Below, one piece after another: positions 32,411 to 45,090 of a stretch of DNA of 64,000 bases. Numbering within the stretch: the stretch's first letter is position 1; each line of letters begins with the position of its first letter. This DNA is from Aralia elata (lineage: Eukaryota; Streptophyta; Magnoliopsida; Apiales; Araliaceae): assembly GCA_034770075.1 (NCBI GenBank), contig JAVJAP010000135.1, positions 62,001-126,000 of the forward strand, given 5' to 3'. Made by a program: the position numbers and the translations under genes. The notes under the pieces were generated by a model. It was not told the DNA's origin and made no database searches. It worked only from the letters and a program-made list of their open reading frames with translations.

Positions 32411-32917
32411 ATTTCTTCTTGACGAACAGGGAGGCATATATGAATGAGATCATGACATTTAGGCGTGCAATGTAAAAAAAGGCATGAAGAAACTTTTCCT
32501 GCGTAGGGTTAATCTGAGGCTGACCTATCCTAGGGTTACTCTCACGGGCTTTTCGGCATGAAGGTCCCCAAATCTTCGCAATCTACTCGTCTGAGCCCTT
32601 TCGATTGGAGCGGATTTGGGTGGTGCGTTTCCTGAGCCATCTCCGGGGAGCAGCCCCTTCGAGTCCAGTAATAAGCAACCGACAGGTTCGCCTCAGGAGG
32701 AGGTACTCTCTCAACATACATTCACATTCATCGTCCTCACCGTATGCAAATGATTACTTAAAAGTAAAGCAATTCCATTCAATCATTCATTCATTGGGCA
32801 AAAACACACATTTACACAACAAAAATAAAAATCAAAATATCGCACGCACACACATTTCATGAATTTTAAAAGGATAGGATAGCATCAAGACTTGTACGCG
32901 GCTTAAGCCCTCTAATG

Positions 32918-32935
32918 TCCCCAGCAGAGTCGCCA
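32918..32935 (-). promoter_or_regulatory. F primer-binding site
   Basis: Minus strand TGGCGACTCTGCTGGGGA, identical to the B PBS, two bases from the LTR. Confidence 0.82.
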
Positions 32936-32937
32936 GC

Positions 32938-35013
32938 TGTCGACGCCGGGTTTTTTCTTCGTGTGTCCTTTTAGTCTGTTCCAATTTTAGCCTTTCGATT
33001 AAATGATTTTTTGGGAAAAGGTCGGCATAAATGTCGACGGGGTTTTGAAAGATCGTTTTATGATGAGCCAATTAATCAGAGTCGCCAGTTGGTATATTTG
33101 AAATGGATGTACCAACTCATCCGAGTTTTCGTTTTTATAAATCGCTGGCTCATAGGTGACTCCGAATTAATTGGTCTGCGAATCGAGATTCATAGAGTTC
33201 GGGGCTTGCTTAAGTGAGGGGAAGGTGTTAGGCACCCCTCGACTTCCGTGAAACACGGTTACCGCAATCTTGATACTTTCCTATCCTTTGATTCATGAAA
33301 TGTGTATATGTGCGAGTGTGTGTGTGTGTGTGCTTATGTGAATGTTGTGGTGAGTTTGTATGAAAGAATCCTTTGGATTTTTAGGGAAAGTTGTGCTTTA
33401 ATTTGAGAATGTTTTAGAACGTCGTTTCTATTAATACGAGAAAGCTCCCTCTATTCATGCGAAAGGTTTGATTTTACTTATCAAAACTATAAGGTCTTTA
33501 TTAGACGTTGTCTTGATAAAACGTGAGTTTTTTCTTAAACCTTAACCAAAATAGGAATCGAGATTTATACGTTGCTTTCATAAATGATGGGCAATTTCTA
33601 TGATCTCTTTCGCCCTATACATCAAGGTTTAATAATACGTTTAATTTCTTTTATAAAACCCATTTTTTGTGACATTTGAAAATAACTTCTTTTTAGCTTT
33701 CTCGTAGAATAGGAATCAACCTTCATTAGCATCCCCAATTTTTAGCCTTGTGATGCTAATATCCCACTTTGATTGATTTTAGAAAAATCTTTATCATTTA
33801 ATCTTTTGGAATCATTTTTGGTGTCATGAAATCTAATCAAGCATAAACACGCGTCGGGGTTATTCACGGGCATGTAAGCCATCAAAATATCCCCGAACGC
33901 CAACAATCACATATTTCACTACTACGGGGCCTTAAACCCGATTCTTGCCTTGGCGTCGTTTTAAGGCCCGACGATTACATGTTACAAAATGAGCACCTTG
34001 AATCTATTACATACATCAAAACGTCCATCATCGGATTTGAACCACGGGGTCGCGTTCCTAGGCTCACACGAGATTACGACATGCCCACAAAATGAGTATT
34101 ACATAACTAACCAACCCGGATTTATCTAATACACCATGATATCCGAAAATGACAATCTAAATAAATTACACCCAATAAATTATCATAAACAAAATCAAAA
34201 TTTCATCAATTGGATATCCTCGGGTTATTAGGAAGAATTTTGTTCCGATGGAACCCTCACCAATAATCCCTAATCCATGATTGTTCAACAAGATACATGA
34301 AAGTTATATCTAATTTACCCAATCAATATGACATGAATTGCTAGAACAAATAGAAATTTTCACCTTGCAAAAATCTCAAATGGATGTGAACTTGGTATTT
34401 GAATAGGATGAGGAGTATGTTTGATACAATCAAAATCAACAAATATAAATCCTCCCTGCTTTTCTCTCCTTTCTCCCTATTTGATTGCAATTTTTGCTCT
34501 TTTTTCTCTCTATTTCCGTGCTTCTTCTTGTTGTTGGAATTCTTCTTCTTCCAAAACCTTCAACTTCTTCAACTCCCTGTATGCTGAGCGAAAATGAGCT
34601 GAAATAGGTTGCCCAAAGCCAGCTGCCTGCCTTCCACTCACCCCGATTTCGAGTTCCGTGTTTCGAGTTCCGTGTTTTCAAAAGGCGCACTATTTGGCCG
34701 CAGATCAATCCGCGGTTGGACGGTTTGACTTTCTCGTTTTTTGTGCCACGCCTCGAATTTCGTGCCGTAACGTCGGTTTTCGATGACAGGCTCGTATTCG
34801 GCAGTCCGGGAATTTTCGGGAGACGTGCCACCTCATTCGGGGATGTCTGTTTCGGAAGGCCTTATTGTCACGTCAGCTCTAGTCGCCAAACATTGCGCTG
34901 GTGTCGGGCGCTCGCACTTGTGCCCATTCCTTCGCTCCCGCAAGCCGGTTCAATTGACGATTTTGCCCTCCTGTCATGGTTAGTACAAGGAACGCAAAAT
35001 TTCGGTGTCTACA
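32938..35013 (-). repeat. F 5' LTR
   Basis: 2,076 bp. The plus strand begins TGTCGACGCCGGG and ends GGTGTCTACA. Diverged from the B LTRs but collinear, including the 22-bp palindrome at 34696-34717 and a GT dinucleotide run near 33317. Confidence 0.9.
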
Positions 35014-35960
35014 TGTTCAATATGTAAAATTATTTTTCGTGTAAGTCAAGTTTACAAAGTCCATCAAGTAATCTTCCAGTTTCAAGTAAAACATTATCAT
35101 TATAAATAGAACAATAATTGTTCTTAAATATAATACCAGAACCTTTCTTGTCCACAACGAAAGTAATAATGTGTCTAAAGAGAACTGAAACATAATAACA
35201 ACTTATTAACTTAATAGAGTTGCCTCTGTAAGATGCTCCTTAAAGTTTTCTTTCTAGTGTCCAGGCTTATTGCAGTGGAAGCAAACTCCTTTGCTATCTG
35301 CATCAGTTTTTGTTCTTATTATCCTTTGTTTTTGCCTTTTCTTATACCTTCTTTGAATTATTCTCCTTTTCAAAAGATCCTTTGGCCCCTACCAGTAAGA
35401 CTTGGTCTTTCTTGGTTGGAAAGTGACTCTTTACGGTTTTTAACATGTTTAAGCAAATCAGGCAGGCTGACTTATAGTTTATTCATATAGAAATTCACAA
35501 CAAATTGTGAGAAAGAGTCTGGAAGTAATTGCAAGATCAAATCTTGGATCAACTCTCCATCTATGATAAAACCCTGTTGTCCTAATTGTTCAATCGAATT
35601 GATCATTTTAAGGATACGTGTCTATACTGTAGTGTCATTGGTCATTCTAGATTGGAAAAGCTCCTTAGATATCTTATATCTAGTAGTCCTACTTTCCTTT
35701 CCATTCAACTCCTTGAGGTGCAGGAATATAGTAGGAGCATCTATAGTTTCGTGTTGACGCTGAAGCTCGTTACTAATGGATGCGAGCATGATGCATTGAA
35801 CTATAGTTACATCATCTTGCCACTTTCTAAAAGTAGCAATCTCTTCCTCAGAGGTATTGTCTGCAACTATTGCAAGGATAGGCGTATTAAGGACATAAGA
35901 TAGCTTTTCAGCCTTGAGAACTATTCTCAAATTCCTTAACTACTTCGTGTTATTTGGTAC
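35014..35960 (-). pseudogene. Angela-like copia gag remnant
   Basis: Minus strand. The best frame (35930-35622) reads KAEKLSYVLNTPI, TFRKWQDD, IMLASISNELQRQHETIDA, FLHLKELNG and RTTRYKISKELFQSRM, the copia Gag (UBN2/DUF4219) region. Further on, in shifted frames, come a LILQLLPDSFSQF-like stretch and a zinc knuckle CFHCNKPGH at about 35270 whose next Trp codon is a stop and whose last Cys is changed. Several stops and shifts mean it is dead. It may belong to the same family as the copia LTRs at 3228 and 40789 (inference). It abuts the F LTR at 35013. Confidence 0.8.
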
Positions 35961-36494
35961 AGTTAATTAGCATTTAATATGCTCTACAGTGATAGTAAAT
36001 TAGACATTGTAAAATTCTGTAAATGAATTAACAATATTTTAGCATACATTCATTTTATTAATCATCAAAATAAATTAGGTCTTTATTTAAATTGGTATCT
36101 CTCACTATTTTCATCAAACTATATTACCCTCAATATATAATTCGGCAATTCTAATTAAAGATTTGCTAGTGAGAATAAGGATCGCATTTCAAATGTATAT
36201 AGCCTTGTGGTGACACAACAAACGATTTATAAATAAATAAGTAGACAACTATTATCAATTACATCACTATGTAACTCCTTGTATTTTGCTTCTTAGATTA
36301 TTTTTATCAAGTGGTGACACATCTGAATCAAAATTATCCAAGTTAACTCCAACCTAGCATTTCCATATATGTGAAGAGAAAAATACCGTCCTTGTGGTGA
36401 CACAACAAAACAGTAATGTTCAATTCCTTAATAAGCATCAAATGTGGTAAAGCAACATCTTAAATATTTAATACTTGCCTTGTGGTGACATAAC
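35961..36494 (-). other. Copia leader with repeated CTTGTGGTGACACAAC motif
   Basis: Lies upstream of the gag remnant. The motif occurs four times: about 36203-36219, 36309-36323 (degenerate), 36390-36407 and 36478-36494, the last cut by the start of H. No ORF. The 5' LTR that should follow is not present. Confidence 0.6.
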
Positions 36495-39400
36495 TGTGAC
36501 ACCCCCACATCCGGGTACTTAATTCCCACTGATTTGGTGTTCACTATATAAAACATTCACAACTATCTACCCAAAAATAAGAATAATTAAAATAAACTTA
36601 AAGAAATATCTTCCCTCAAATGGGGTTACATCACCAATCTCTAAATGAAACAAATCCCAGGTTATCTAACCTTAATTACATCTGTGCGGAATAAAACATA
36701 ATATTAAATAAGTCTCAATACAATCAAACGTTGAATAAATAACAAGTCATTAGCTACTTCAACATCTTGCTCTTTCCTTTACTCGTGGACGGCTCGTCCT
36801 GCTTTTCTGTCTTAGCTGCAATGTTTAATGCAAGAGTGAGAAAACAATTGCTCACAGGTATGATAACAATAATTTTTAAATGAAATATTTATCAACTGGG
36901 GTATAATAGTTTTCTGAATACAATCAATAAGGAATCAAGATTTGAAATCTCAATAGAAAGCTTAGCTCAAGAACTGAATATAGATTCAGGAGTAAAAGTG
37001 TATCTGAGGGTCACAAGACCTCGAACTATGTCCTAGGTTATCAGGTATTTCTACCGCAAACCTTTAACAGTCTTATAGACTATGGACCATCCGTTTCGTA
37101 CTCAGGGGAATCAGCCCTTTGTACAATGTATTGTGGACAAACATTTTAACGTTGTAGCGTAATTAATCCCCTATATTAGGGTTGTTCATCTCAGTTAAGC
37201 ATCAGAATCCGTACCAAAAAGAACTTGGTTTGGAAGAATTTTAAAATATTCTAAGTCTTTAGAACGCTCATCAACTAAGGACTAGTTGAATCAATAAGGT
37301 TTGCTAGTCTGATTCATCAATAAAAATTGTATAATAGGGACTATGTTCAAAATCTGATTAACTATCAATGATCGAATAACAATTGAGTGGAATAAAACTT
37401 AAACACTTATCATGGTATCAACCTCGCTTGAATAACAATAAGCTAAGGTTAGTAACTTGCTTAATGACAGTAAACTTGCTTTAAATAAAATAACAAGTTT
37501 AAGGGAAGAACAACTTGCTCAATATAATAATGGAGTTCAGAAACTTGCCTCGTACGTAGCTTACAGATTTAAACAATGCACGTTCCTTAATCACCCTATA
37601 CATTTTGATTATAAAATAGTAACAGTAATTAGCTACAGAACAATATACACACTTTAGGATTTATTCTTATCCTATTTCACTTAATATATCAAATGTCATT
37701 TGATATTCATTTTGCTTACCACTCATTATAGTATCTTATTTATCATTAAATACTTTAATCAAAGCTTTAATCATGTTCACAACATCATAATAAAATAAAA
37801 ATAAAAATAAAATATTTCAGTTACTGTTCCTCGCCGGGGCGGGAATTTACTGAACAAAACGCTCGCCGGGGCGGAAATTTACAGAACAAAAATCTCGCCG
37901 GGGCGAAGATTCCATTACATTTTCTCGCCGGGGCGAGAGACTCGGCAGTCGTCTTCCCTAGCTCGCGAACCAGTGAAAACTTAGGCCAAATTTGGCCAAA
38001 TTTTCCGAATTCTACCATCCAATACACAAATTAAACATACCCAGACATCCAACATGCTAGAAAATAATTACCCAACATGTTTCTAACCAATCAAAGCATT
38101 ATAAAACACATAATCAACTAATTAGAAACCCAAAATTCTCTGTTTATGCGAAATATTCATACTTTAGCCATTTTAATGAAATTAAACACTGTGACTTCAT
38201 CTTTCAACCAATTAAAACCATTCTTCTTGCATTATTCTTTTTTTTCATCATATAATCATAAGCAATTATCAATTTACCGAATAATAACTAATTTAAGCAT
38301 CAACTTTCATACATATATACAATTCATGAAATAAACTCTGTAAAAACTAAAAACTAAATTCAAAAACATGTTTTCATGAATTAACTCTTCAAACTAGTTT
38401 ATATCCATCATATAATCATCTAATGCATGCTTTATATCAATTACACAACTATAATCAAATAATTCATGTTTTGAACCAACAAGTTTTATACAGAGAAACA
38501 AAATACAGTGAAGAACAAAATTTAGCAAGAGTTATACCTTCTATTGCTTAAAACTTGATTAACCTTCTTTGATTTTGGAATTCTCCTTTCCAATCTCCAA
38601 ATTCTTCTTCTCAAATTCTCTCTTTTCTCTCAATTCTCAAAGCTCTGCTCACACTCTCTCAATACTCTGTTCTTCTCTTCTTCTTTTTTAACTGATGTGA
38701 CTTTTAAGAAAAATATAAACTGATGGAATAAAGAATAAAAACTGATAATTTAATAAAATAATAACGTATATTGATATTAATCTATCAGTTACATAATTAC
38801 AAAAAACATAAGGCTTGATTGGCAAACTGATTTAAAAATAATCCATTATTCTAACTAAAGGTCATAAGGCCTTGTTTGGTAAAATACAATTAAAATAACT
38901 CATTATTTCCAAACAAAGGTCATAGGGCCTTGTTTGGTAAAACTGAATTAAACACTTTCTAATTTATTTAATAAATCATCATAACATATAGTTCTAATTG
39001 TCACACATTTAATTTAATTGAACTTATTATTAAATAAATTCAATTAAACCTTACTAACTCAAATAATAATTTTATTTAATCAATAACAATAACACCAAAT
39101 AAATTATCTTACTCAAATAAATCCTTTATTCAAATAAATCATTTAATCATCTAATTTAATTATAAATTAGAATAATCACATCCAATCACATTTAAAAAAA
39201 AATATTTAACATAAATTCTTTCACCATAACTTATAAATTATTTATTTTACTCAATAAACAAATTAATAAAAATATTTATATAACTCAATAAATATTTTTA
39301 TTTAATCACAAAAATTGCATTCGTTAGAATAACAAACTCATATTAAATATTTAATATTCTATCGCTTTACCATGCTAGAAGGCGACGTTCGATATTCCAA

Positions 39401-39590
39401 ATATCTTTGAACATTTAGGACTTAATATAATTTCTTTGAAGGGTTTGTTATTAGTAGTCTCATCTTATTTAGCGCGCATGCATATATATATAAAATACGC
39501 GTCATATTATTTAACATACGAAGCATATTGTATATAATATATATATAGCAATCATGCACATATACAATACTATATTCTACCCGGATTGAT
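36495..39590 (-). repeat. Element H: Tekay-like LTR, right end uncertain
   Basis: Starts TGTGACACCCCCACATCCGGG, like the terminal sequence of A, and contains the shared CTTAGCTGCAATGTTTAATG stretch. Preceded by ATAAC, a possible TSD; I could not find a convincing right end. It holds four CTCGCCGGGGCG beads at 37830-37935 spaced 30-32 bp, then CT-rich and AT-rich stretches. No gene. Confidence 0.55.
37830..37935. repeat. Four GC-rich beads in H
   Basis: CTCGCCGGGGCG at 37830, 37862, 37894 and 37924 in otherwise AT-rich DNA, linked by AATTTACTGAACAAAA-like spacers. Confidence 0.85.
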
Positions 39591-40420
39591 TATGGACTTT
39601 TATTCTAGTTTGGTTCACTAGAGCCACCAAGTGAACCAAAGGGTCAAACCTAGGGTGCAAGAATTAAATTTAAATATAACTATTACATTTAAATCCTGGG
39701 CTCCATTACAAACGGGTCTTCAAGTGCTCCTTGCTCCTTGGTCTCCAATTCTTCAAAATAATTCTAACTAAACATATTACATAAACTATTTACAATAAAT
39801 AGAAACCTTGATCAGCAGTCAAGGGGAACTACATAGGAGGAAGATAGAATTTACATCAAGAAAAACTAGAGATGACGAGGTACACAAACCCTATTTATAA
39901 AAACCCATTCATCAAGTATCCTCTAAAATAAATTCAATCACACATTGGTCAATAGTCCATAATCAATCCCTATTTATTATCATACCTATCTCCATATGCA
40001 TCAATAAATAACATTCATCTCATGAATAATAAAACCATTCCATATATGCATTGATATCATTTAATAGACAATGTTAGTTACTATAAAATCCAATTTCAAC
40101 TCCAATTAGTTATCATGAAATCCAATTCCAATTAAAATAAACTTCTGTATTTTAATCCTATTCTAAATCAAAATAAACTCTTTTATTTTAGTTTATCCAA
40201 TTTTGAATAAAAATAAACTCCATTATTTTTAATCAAATTCCAAATCAAAATAAACTCCTTTATTTTAATTTACAAAAAAATAATAAAATTAAAAAAAAAT
40301 TGAGGTCAACCCTTGATCATAAACCTTTAAAAGAAATAATCAAACAAGCCTTTAAATCAAACTTCAAACCCAGAATTATTTAGTTTAATTATTAAACATT
40401 CTGTTTCATAATCAAAAATG

Positions 40421-40492
40421 ATTCTGGTGTAGTGGTAAGACTTCCAAAATATGACCAATAGGTTAAGGGTTCAAATCCTTCTAGCTTCAAAT
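40421..40492 (+). other. tRNA-like segment with pol III A and B boxes
   Basis: TGGTGTAGTGG (40425-40435) fits an A box and GGTTCAAATCC (40468-40478) fits a B box, 32 bp apart as in a tRNA. A T-arm-like hairpin AAGG/CCTT surrounds the B box. The acceptor arms do not pair, so this is a tRNA relic or SINE head rather than a working tRNA. Confidence 0.45.
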
Positions 40493-40517
40493 TTATTATT
40501 TCATTTTTAAAGGTTTA

Positions 40518-40610
40518 GCGCCACATCAGCAGTCAACAGTTGACCAGTCAGCGCCACATCAGTAGTCAACAGTTGACCAGTCAGCGCCACGTCATCAGTT
40601 GACCAGTCAA
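40518..40610. repeat. 33-bp tandem repeat, nearly three copies
   Basis: GCGCCACATCAGCAGTCAAC and following bases repeat at 40518, 40551 and 40584, the last copy shortened. Rich in the TTGAC/GTCAA motif. Confidence 0.8.
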
Positions 40611-40788
40611 CATTTGACCGTTGACTTTGACCAACGTTTTTTTTTAAATAAAAAAAATTAAAAATATAATAATAATTTTACACAAACAGTTAAGCCCAAT
40701 TAAATTGTTCTAATCACATATCAATGTATATATATATACATAATCAAAATAATTAATAATTCGCATAAAGTTTGGCTCTTGATACCCC

Positions 40789-42592
40789 TGTTAGGTTTGT
40801 ATATAACGCAAACATGCAATCAAATTACATAAATAAAGCGGAAGCGCGATAAAATCATATTTTAAAATTTTATACAAACTATCACCATGATCTTTCTTTA
40901 TGAACAATTATTAATTAAACGAAAGAGATGGAGAATAAGAATTATACCCTTATAGAATTCTAGCTTCCTTAAGTACAAGTTCAACTCTAATTCCTTCGCG
41001 TTCTCCTTGATTTCCACCGATTAAATTCCTTCATTTGATCAACGTTAGCCACCCAAGTGTTTGGCCTCTAGAGGTAATCCACCAAGGAATAATACTTATT
41101 TAAAAAGATGGGTGTTGGCAAAATCCTAGTTTCTATCTCTATAGAAATTGTAAGTACTCTCCATAATTCTTATGCAAGAGTGTGTAACCCTAATCTATGA
41201 TAAGACTTCTCTTATTTATATATGTAGGATCCCCTAAACTATTTAGGATTAGGGTTTCTATTCTAATTAAACTCCTTTAATTAAATTAAACTCCTAATCT
41301 AATTAGGAATTCATGAGATAGTACTTCTATTAATTAATTCTCAATCTCTATTAGAAATTAAATAATAGTAATAGTAATAGTAATAATAATAATAAGACTC
41401 CTCTTATTAATTTATATTTAATATTTCTAAAATATTAAATAATAAATATTAAGGTATTTAATTTATTCTATCTCCATAGATTAAATTAAATACACTAAAC
41501 TTATTATTACAATTATGTCATTTATTTCTTAAACAAATATTTTTCTTTTGTGGTGTGACCCTTTATGTTCTCCATATTAAACCGGTTGTGAATAAATCAA
41601 TTAGAACAATTCTAATCTTATTTAAATAAATAAATTAAACTATTTAATTCATTTAAATAAATAATATTTATTCTACAATAAGGGTAAGCCCCCTTAGCGA
41701 TCAACGACTTTCCGGATAATATAAATTTCAACATTAATCACAAAAGAACCTTTCAGTGAATAGTTACCATACAATTCAATCCTTCTACCATACAATGTCC
41801 AAATTAAATATAAAACCTGGAATTACTGTCAAGTCTTATTTTATTTAATTATATGTATTTCGATTTCCAAATGCACAACTCTAAATAATGCAAATTAGAA
41901 ACTCCTTTCTAATTTCATTCTGCCTTGGCCAAAGAAAGACTACTGAGTTATCATTTATCGAATCACATAGGACATTCACATCTTTTACTAAATGTGGTAG
42001 ATTTTTTGTTGATCATTCACCTATCTCCATATACAACTTATTATACTCAATTATACCCTTTGGTAAGCCTAAAGGTCTTAAGCGACATGTCAAAGTATAA
42101 CTCATCATACACAAGATACTATGATGATCTCACGTCCAAGAATCACTTGTACTACTATCACTAGAGGAATTCCTATTGACAGGCGAGTAAAACTCCATTA
42201 GGTATTCCTTAGCGAGCCACGTTCAGTGAACTTATTCTCCAATAAGCACCTACATACTCGCTTTAGTGTCTGCACACAAATGATTATGAGATCAATCATC
42301 CTCTTCCTAAGATCAAGCAACGCATGTACTATTCTATCTAGATTCACTAATCCCCTTTTTAGTAATCTAACGATTAGGAACGATTTTAGTTTTAAGCTTA
42401 CTAAGAATTTAGATCTCATTAGCATGATCAGCATCATGATTCTAAAAGCATTGCTTAAAACTATGGGTTTATCACATATTAATATAACAACATCATGTAG
42501 ATAATGAAAAATGCCTTTAATAACCGAATAAAATTACAAAGTATATGCTACATTATATTAAATATGATTGGCTTGTGTGCATACTACTTTCA
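40789..42592 (-). repeat. Isolated full-length Angela-like copia LTR
   Basis: The plus strand runs TGTTAGGTTTG...ACTACTTTCA, 1,804 bp, the reverse complement of the LTR at 3228-5047 over its whole length. No copia internal sequence is attached on either side, so it looks like a solo LTR. The flanks (ACCCC and TCTGC) do not match, so a simple solo-LTR origin with preserved TSD is not supported. Confidence 0.88.
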
Positions 42593-44603
42593 TCTGCGCC
42601 CCGGCGAACTCAGCAAGGCTAAATGATCTCGCCCCGACGAAGACCTCTCTGTCGAGCTTAGGGCATCTGCGCCATAGCGAACTTAACAAGCTAAAAGATC
42701 TCGCCCCAGCGAGAAGCTCTCAGCCTTAAAAAATTTCTCTCTTTTTCTGCAGTTTAGGCTTTCAACGCGCGATTGATTTCCAACTCTCCAATTTACTTCT
42801 ATAATACCAACTTAACTTTAACCTTACATATTCGGGACAATTTTTGCGAATTTCTAGCACGTTTAAACATTGGCTCAAAAGTCCCACCACGAACGACTTT
42901 TTCAATAAACGACGTTTTCGACGTTAACTTTCGTTTTAGCATAACTCATTCATCCGACATCGGATTGAACTCGTTCTTGAGCCTACGGCTCACATTGTTC
43001 ATGGCCTTCAAAAGCCCTATCATTTTAGACTCACTCGAATATGATAGCCAAAAATCTACCCCCACGTGGTATTAAATTATATTATCATTTTAAAACACAT
43101 TTTCGGATATTTTTCACCATAACTTTGTTATGGCGAATTTTTTTCCTGTTCCACGTAGAACTTTCCATAACACATTCGTGGCCTATAACACATGACACAA
43201 TAGCCAACTTTTTGGTCCGTTTTACGTCCTTAACAAGTTTTTCAATCCATTACGCATAGGTTTTGGATTTTAACTTTTGTTTTTGCTTTCACAATATTTA
43301 CCGGTAAGTATTCACAAGGTTCTTATATAAAACAACCTCCTTATCTCTCTATAATCCTTCTATGATCTTTATAACAACCACCACCGACAACCACTTCATA
43401 ATATACTAAAAAGCTTTTAAAGCTAAAAATTATCAAAAGAAAAGATGAAAAAGTTATGATTGTTGTTCTTACCTTTTTGTTCTTCTTGACCTTAACTTGC
43501 TATTCTTCCTCTTTCTCTCTGCTAGGTGATCAAAGCTAATGATCTTGATCCTTTTTCTTAGATGATATCTCACAATCACTCTTTAAATTTCTCTTTCTTT
43601 CTCTCTTGTTCTTGCCTTTCTCTCTTTTCTTTCTAGCTTTTTTCTTGGAATGGAAGATGAGGTGAATGGCTAAATGTTAGATTAACCTAGCTTATTTCCC
43701 CCACCAACTAACCTAACCATCCATGATTTAGGTTAACTTATGCTAGGTTAGGAACCTAATCATGAGCTAAAACATTATTTGGCTAGCTTAAATGGATTAA
43801 TAGGAAACCAAGTAATAAATGCTTGTCTAAACATGGTGAGTCATACCTTGTGACTCACCATTTGGTCCCCTCTTATCCAAATGGCTGGCCACTTTGGCCC
43901 TTTTTGCCCTTCCTTTGGTTTAAGAATTACAAAGTTACTTTATGCTTTAATTAACATTTCATTTAACGCTCATTTCATCTTAGCTTGCTTAACTTTTAAG
44001 TCTTAGGTTGTAACCCTAGGGCTTGAGCCATAGCTCAACCCTAGCTAAGTTGTCACCAACCCTAGCTCAACCCTAGCCGAGCCGTCCGGAAACCTAATCG
44101 AGCCATTTTTAATCCTTAGGCTCATTTCGATTCGGTTAGTTTGAAACTTAGTTTCGATTTCTAGTTTCCTTTTTTTTAGTTAAGTATTTTAATTATTATA
44201 GTTAACCAAAAGTCTATTTTACCCCTTTTATAAAATCGTTTATGGTTTACTTATCCGAACTCGCTCGGTTACCCGATTTCGTTCTAGTTAGAATCTTTAA
44301 CTCATCACGCATGCGAAAATTGTTAAATTTCTTTTGTCAGTTTTATTGGAGATTTAGTCTCCCGTACTCCAACAAATAACATCTCGTGATTCAAAATTTC
44401 AAAAAACAAAAAAGACATTTTTTGCTGATGAATAGTGTTTTCGGCGTTTTTCTCGAAAAATTTATATTTCGTCTATGAAATCGCAATACATATACATAAT
44501 CACACATCACGTTCATTAGGTCAATACCGACCTTTAAATCACATATCACACCATGACAATAATAAAAATTCTTATTTTATTATATTTAGAAACCCGAATT
44601 ACA
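42593..44603 (-). repeat. Tekay-like LTR segment
   Basis: Non-coding. Two units of about 73 and 62 bp (42591-42725) carry GC beads TCTGCGCC...GCGAACT and TCTCGCCCC(G/A)(A/G)CGA. The central part shares CGTTCTTGAGCCTACG with 28015-28030. It ends ...CCCGAATTACA at 44603, the usual terminus of this LTR type, where Athila-like sequence begins. Confidence 0.55.
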
Positions 44604-45090
44604 AGGATCTGAATATTTACATTCGTTATAGAATATAGCTAATTATCGCATGAACGTGTATAAGAATTGGTAATTATTGCTTCATTGTTAATTATTCGCA
44701 TAGGAATATAGTGAATTAATTAGGAATGAAGACATTTATTTAATTTAGGAATAAGTTAGATAAATACTAATGAATTCTTGGTTAGCAAATTACAATAATT
44801 AACTAATTAAATAAGGAGTGAACATTGAGAACATCATCGGGGAAAAATTGTAATCTTGATATTTTATTTTAGTAGTTATATTCGTAGTTAATTACTTCAT
44901 TAATTAATTTCAACAATCTTGGTGAATTCATTTGTTTAAATAGAATTGGGTTAATCAATGGTTGGTAATTGGAATGATTAATAAATTTATTAGAATATTC
45001 CTCGTGGGATCGACAACTCTACTTTTACTTTATTACTTGATTGACCATGTATACTTGCACGTAAATTGCTAGTATAGATTTAGCTCAACA
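44604..45090 (+). repeat. Athila-like LTR 3' fragment
   Basis: Matches the last part of the C LTR in content and order: GGAATATAGTGAATTA, GGGATCGACAACTCTAC, then ACTTGATTGACCATGTATAC, ending ...TTAGCTCAACA. No PBS follows, so this is probably the end of a 3' LTR. The left part is missing, cut at 44604. Confidence 0.6.

Larger units (their letters stand above)
29372..35013 (-). mobile_element. Element F: truncated Tat-like retrotransposon
   Basis: Minus orientation: 5' LTR 32938-35013, PBS 32918-32935, leader, then gag-protease down to 29372. The RT and all later parts, and the 3' LTR, are missing; the break is at or just left of 29372. LTR, PBS, leader and Gag are closely related to B, so F shows what B has lost. 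No TSD can be tested because one end is missing. Confidence 0.88.
39591..40788 (-). repeat. LTR segment related to element I, inverted
   Basis: The stretch 39780-40280 matches the reverse complement of 63500-64000, for example AACCTTGATCAGCAGTCAAG against CTTGACTGTTGATCAAGGTT. It is therefore an inverted member of the LTR family of element I. It ends where the copia LTR begins at 40789. Contains a tRNA-like stretch and 33-bp repeats. Confidence 0.6.

Noticed and set aside
39081..39095. Possible right end of H (CA followed by ATAAC)
   Set aside because: It matches the putative TSD ATAAC, but ATAAC is common in this AT-rich stretch and no LTR-like terminus such as ATTACA precedes it.
40421..40492. 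Functional tRNA gene
   Set aside because: A and B boxes are good, but acceptor arms do not pair and the anticodon arm is not clear. Recorded only as a tRNA-like segment.
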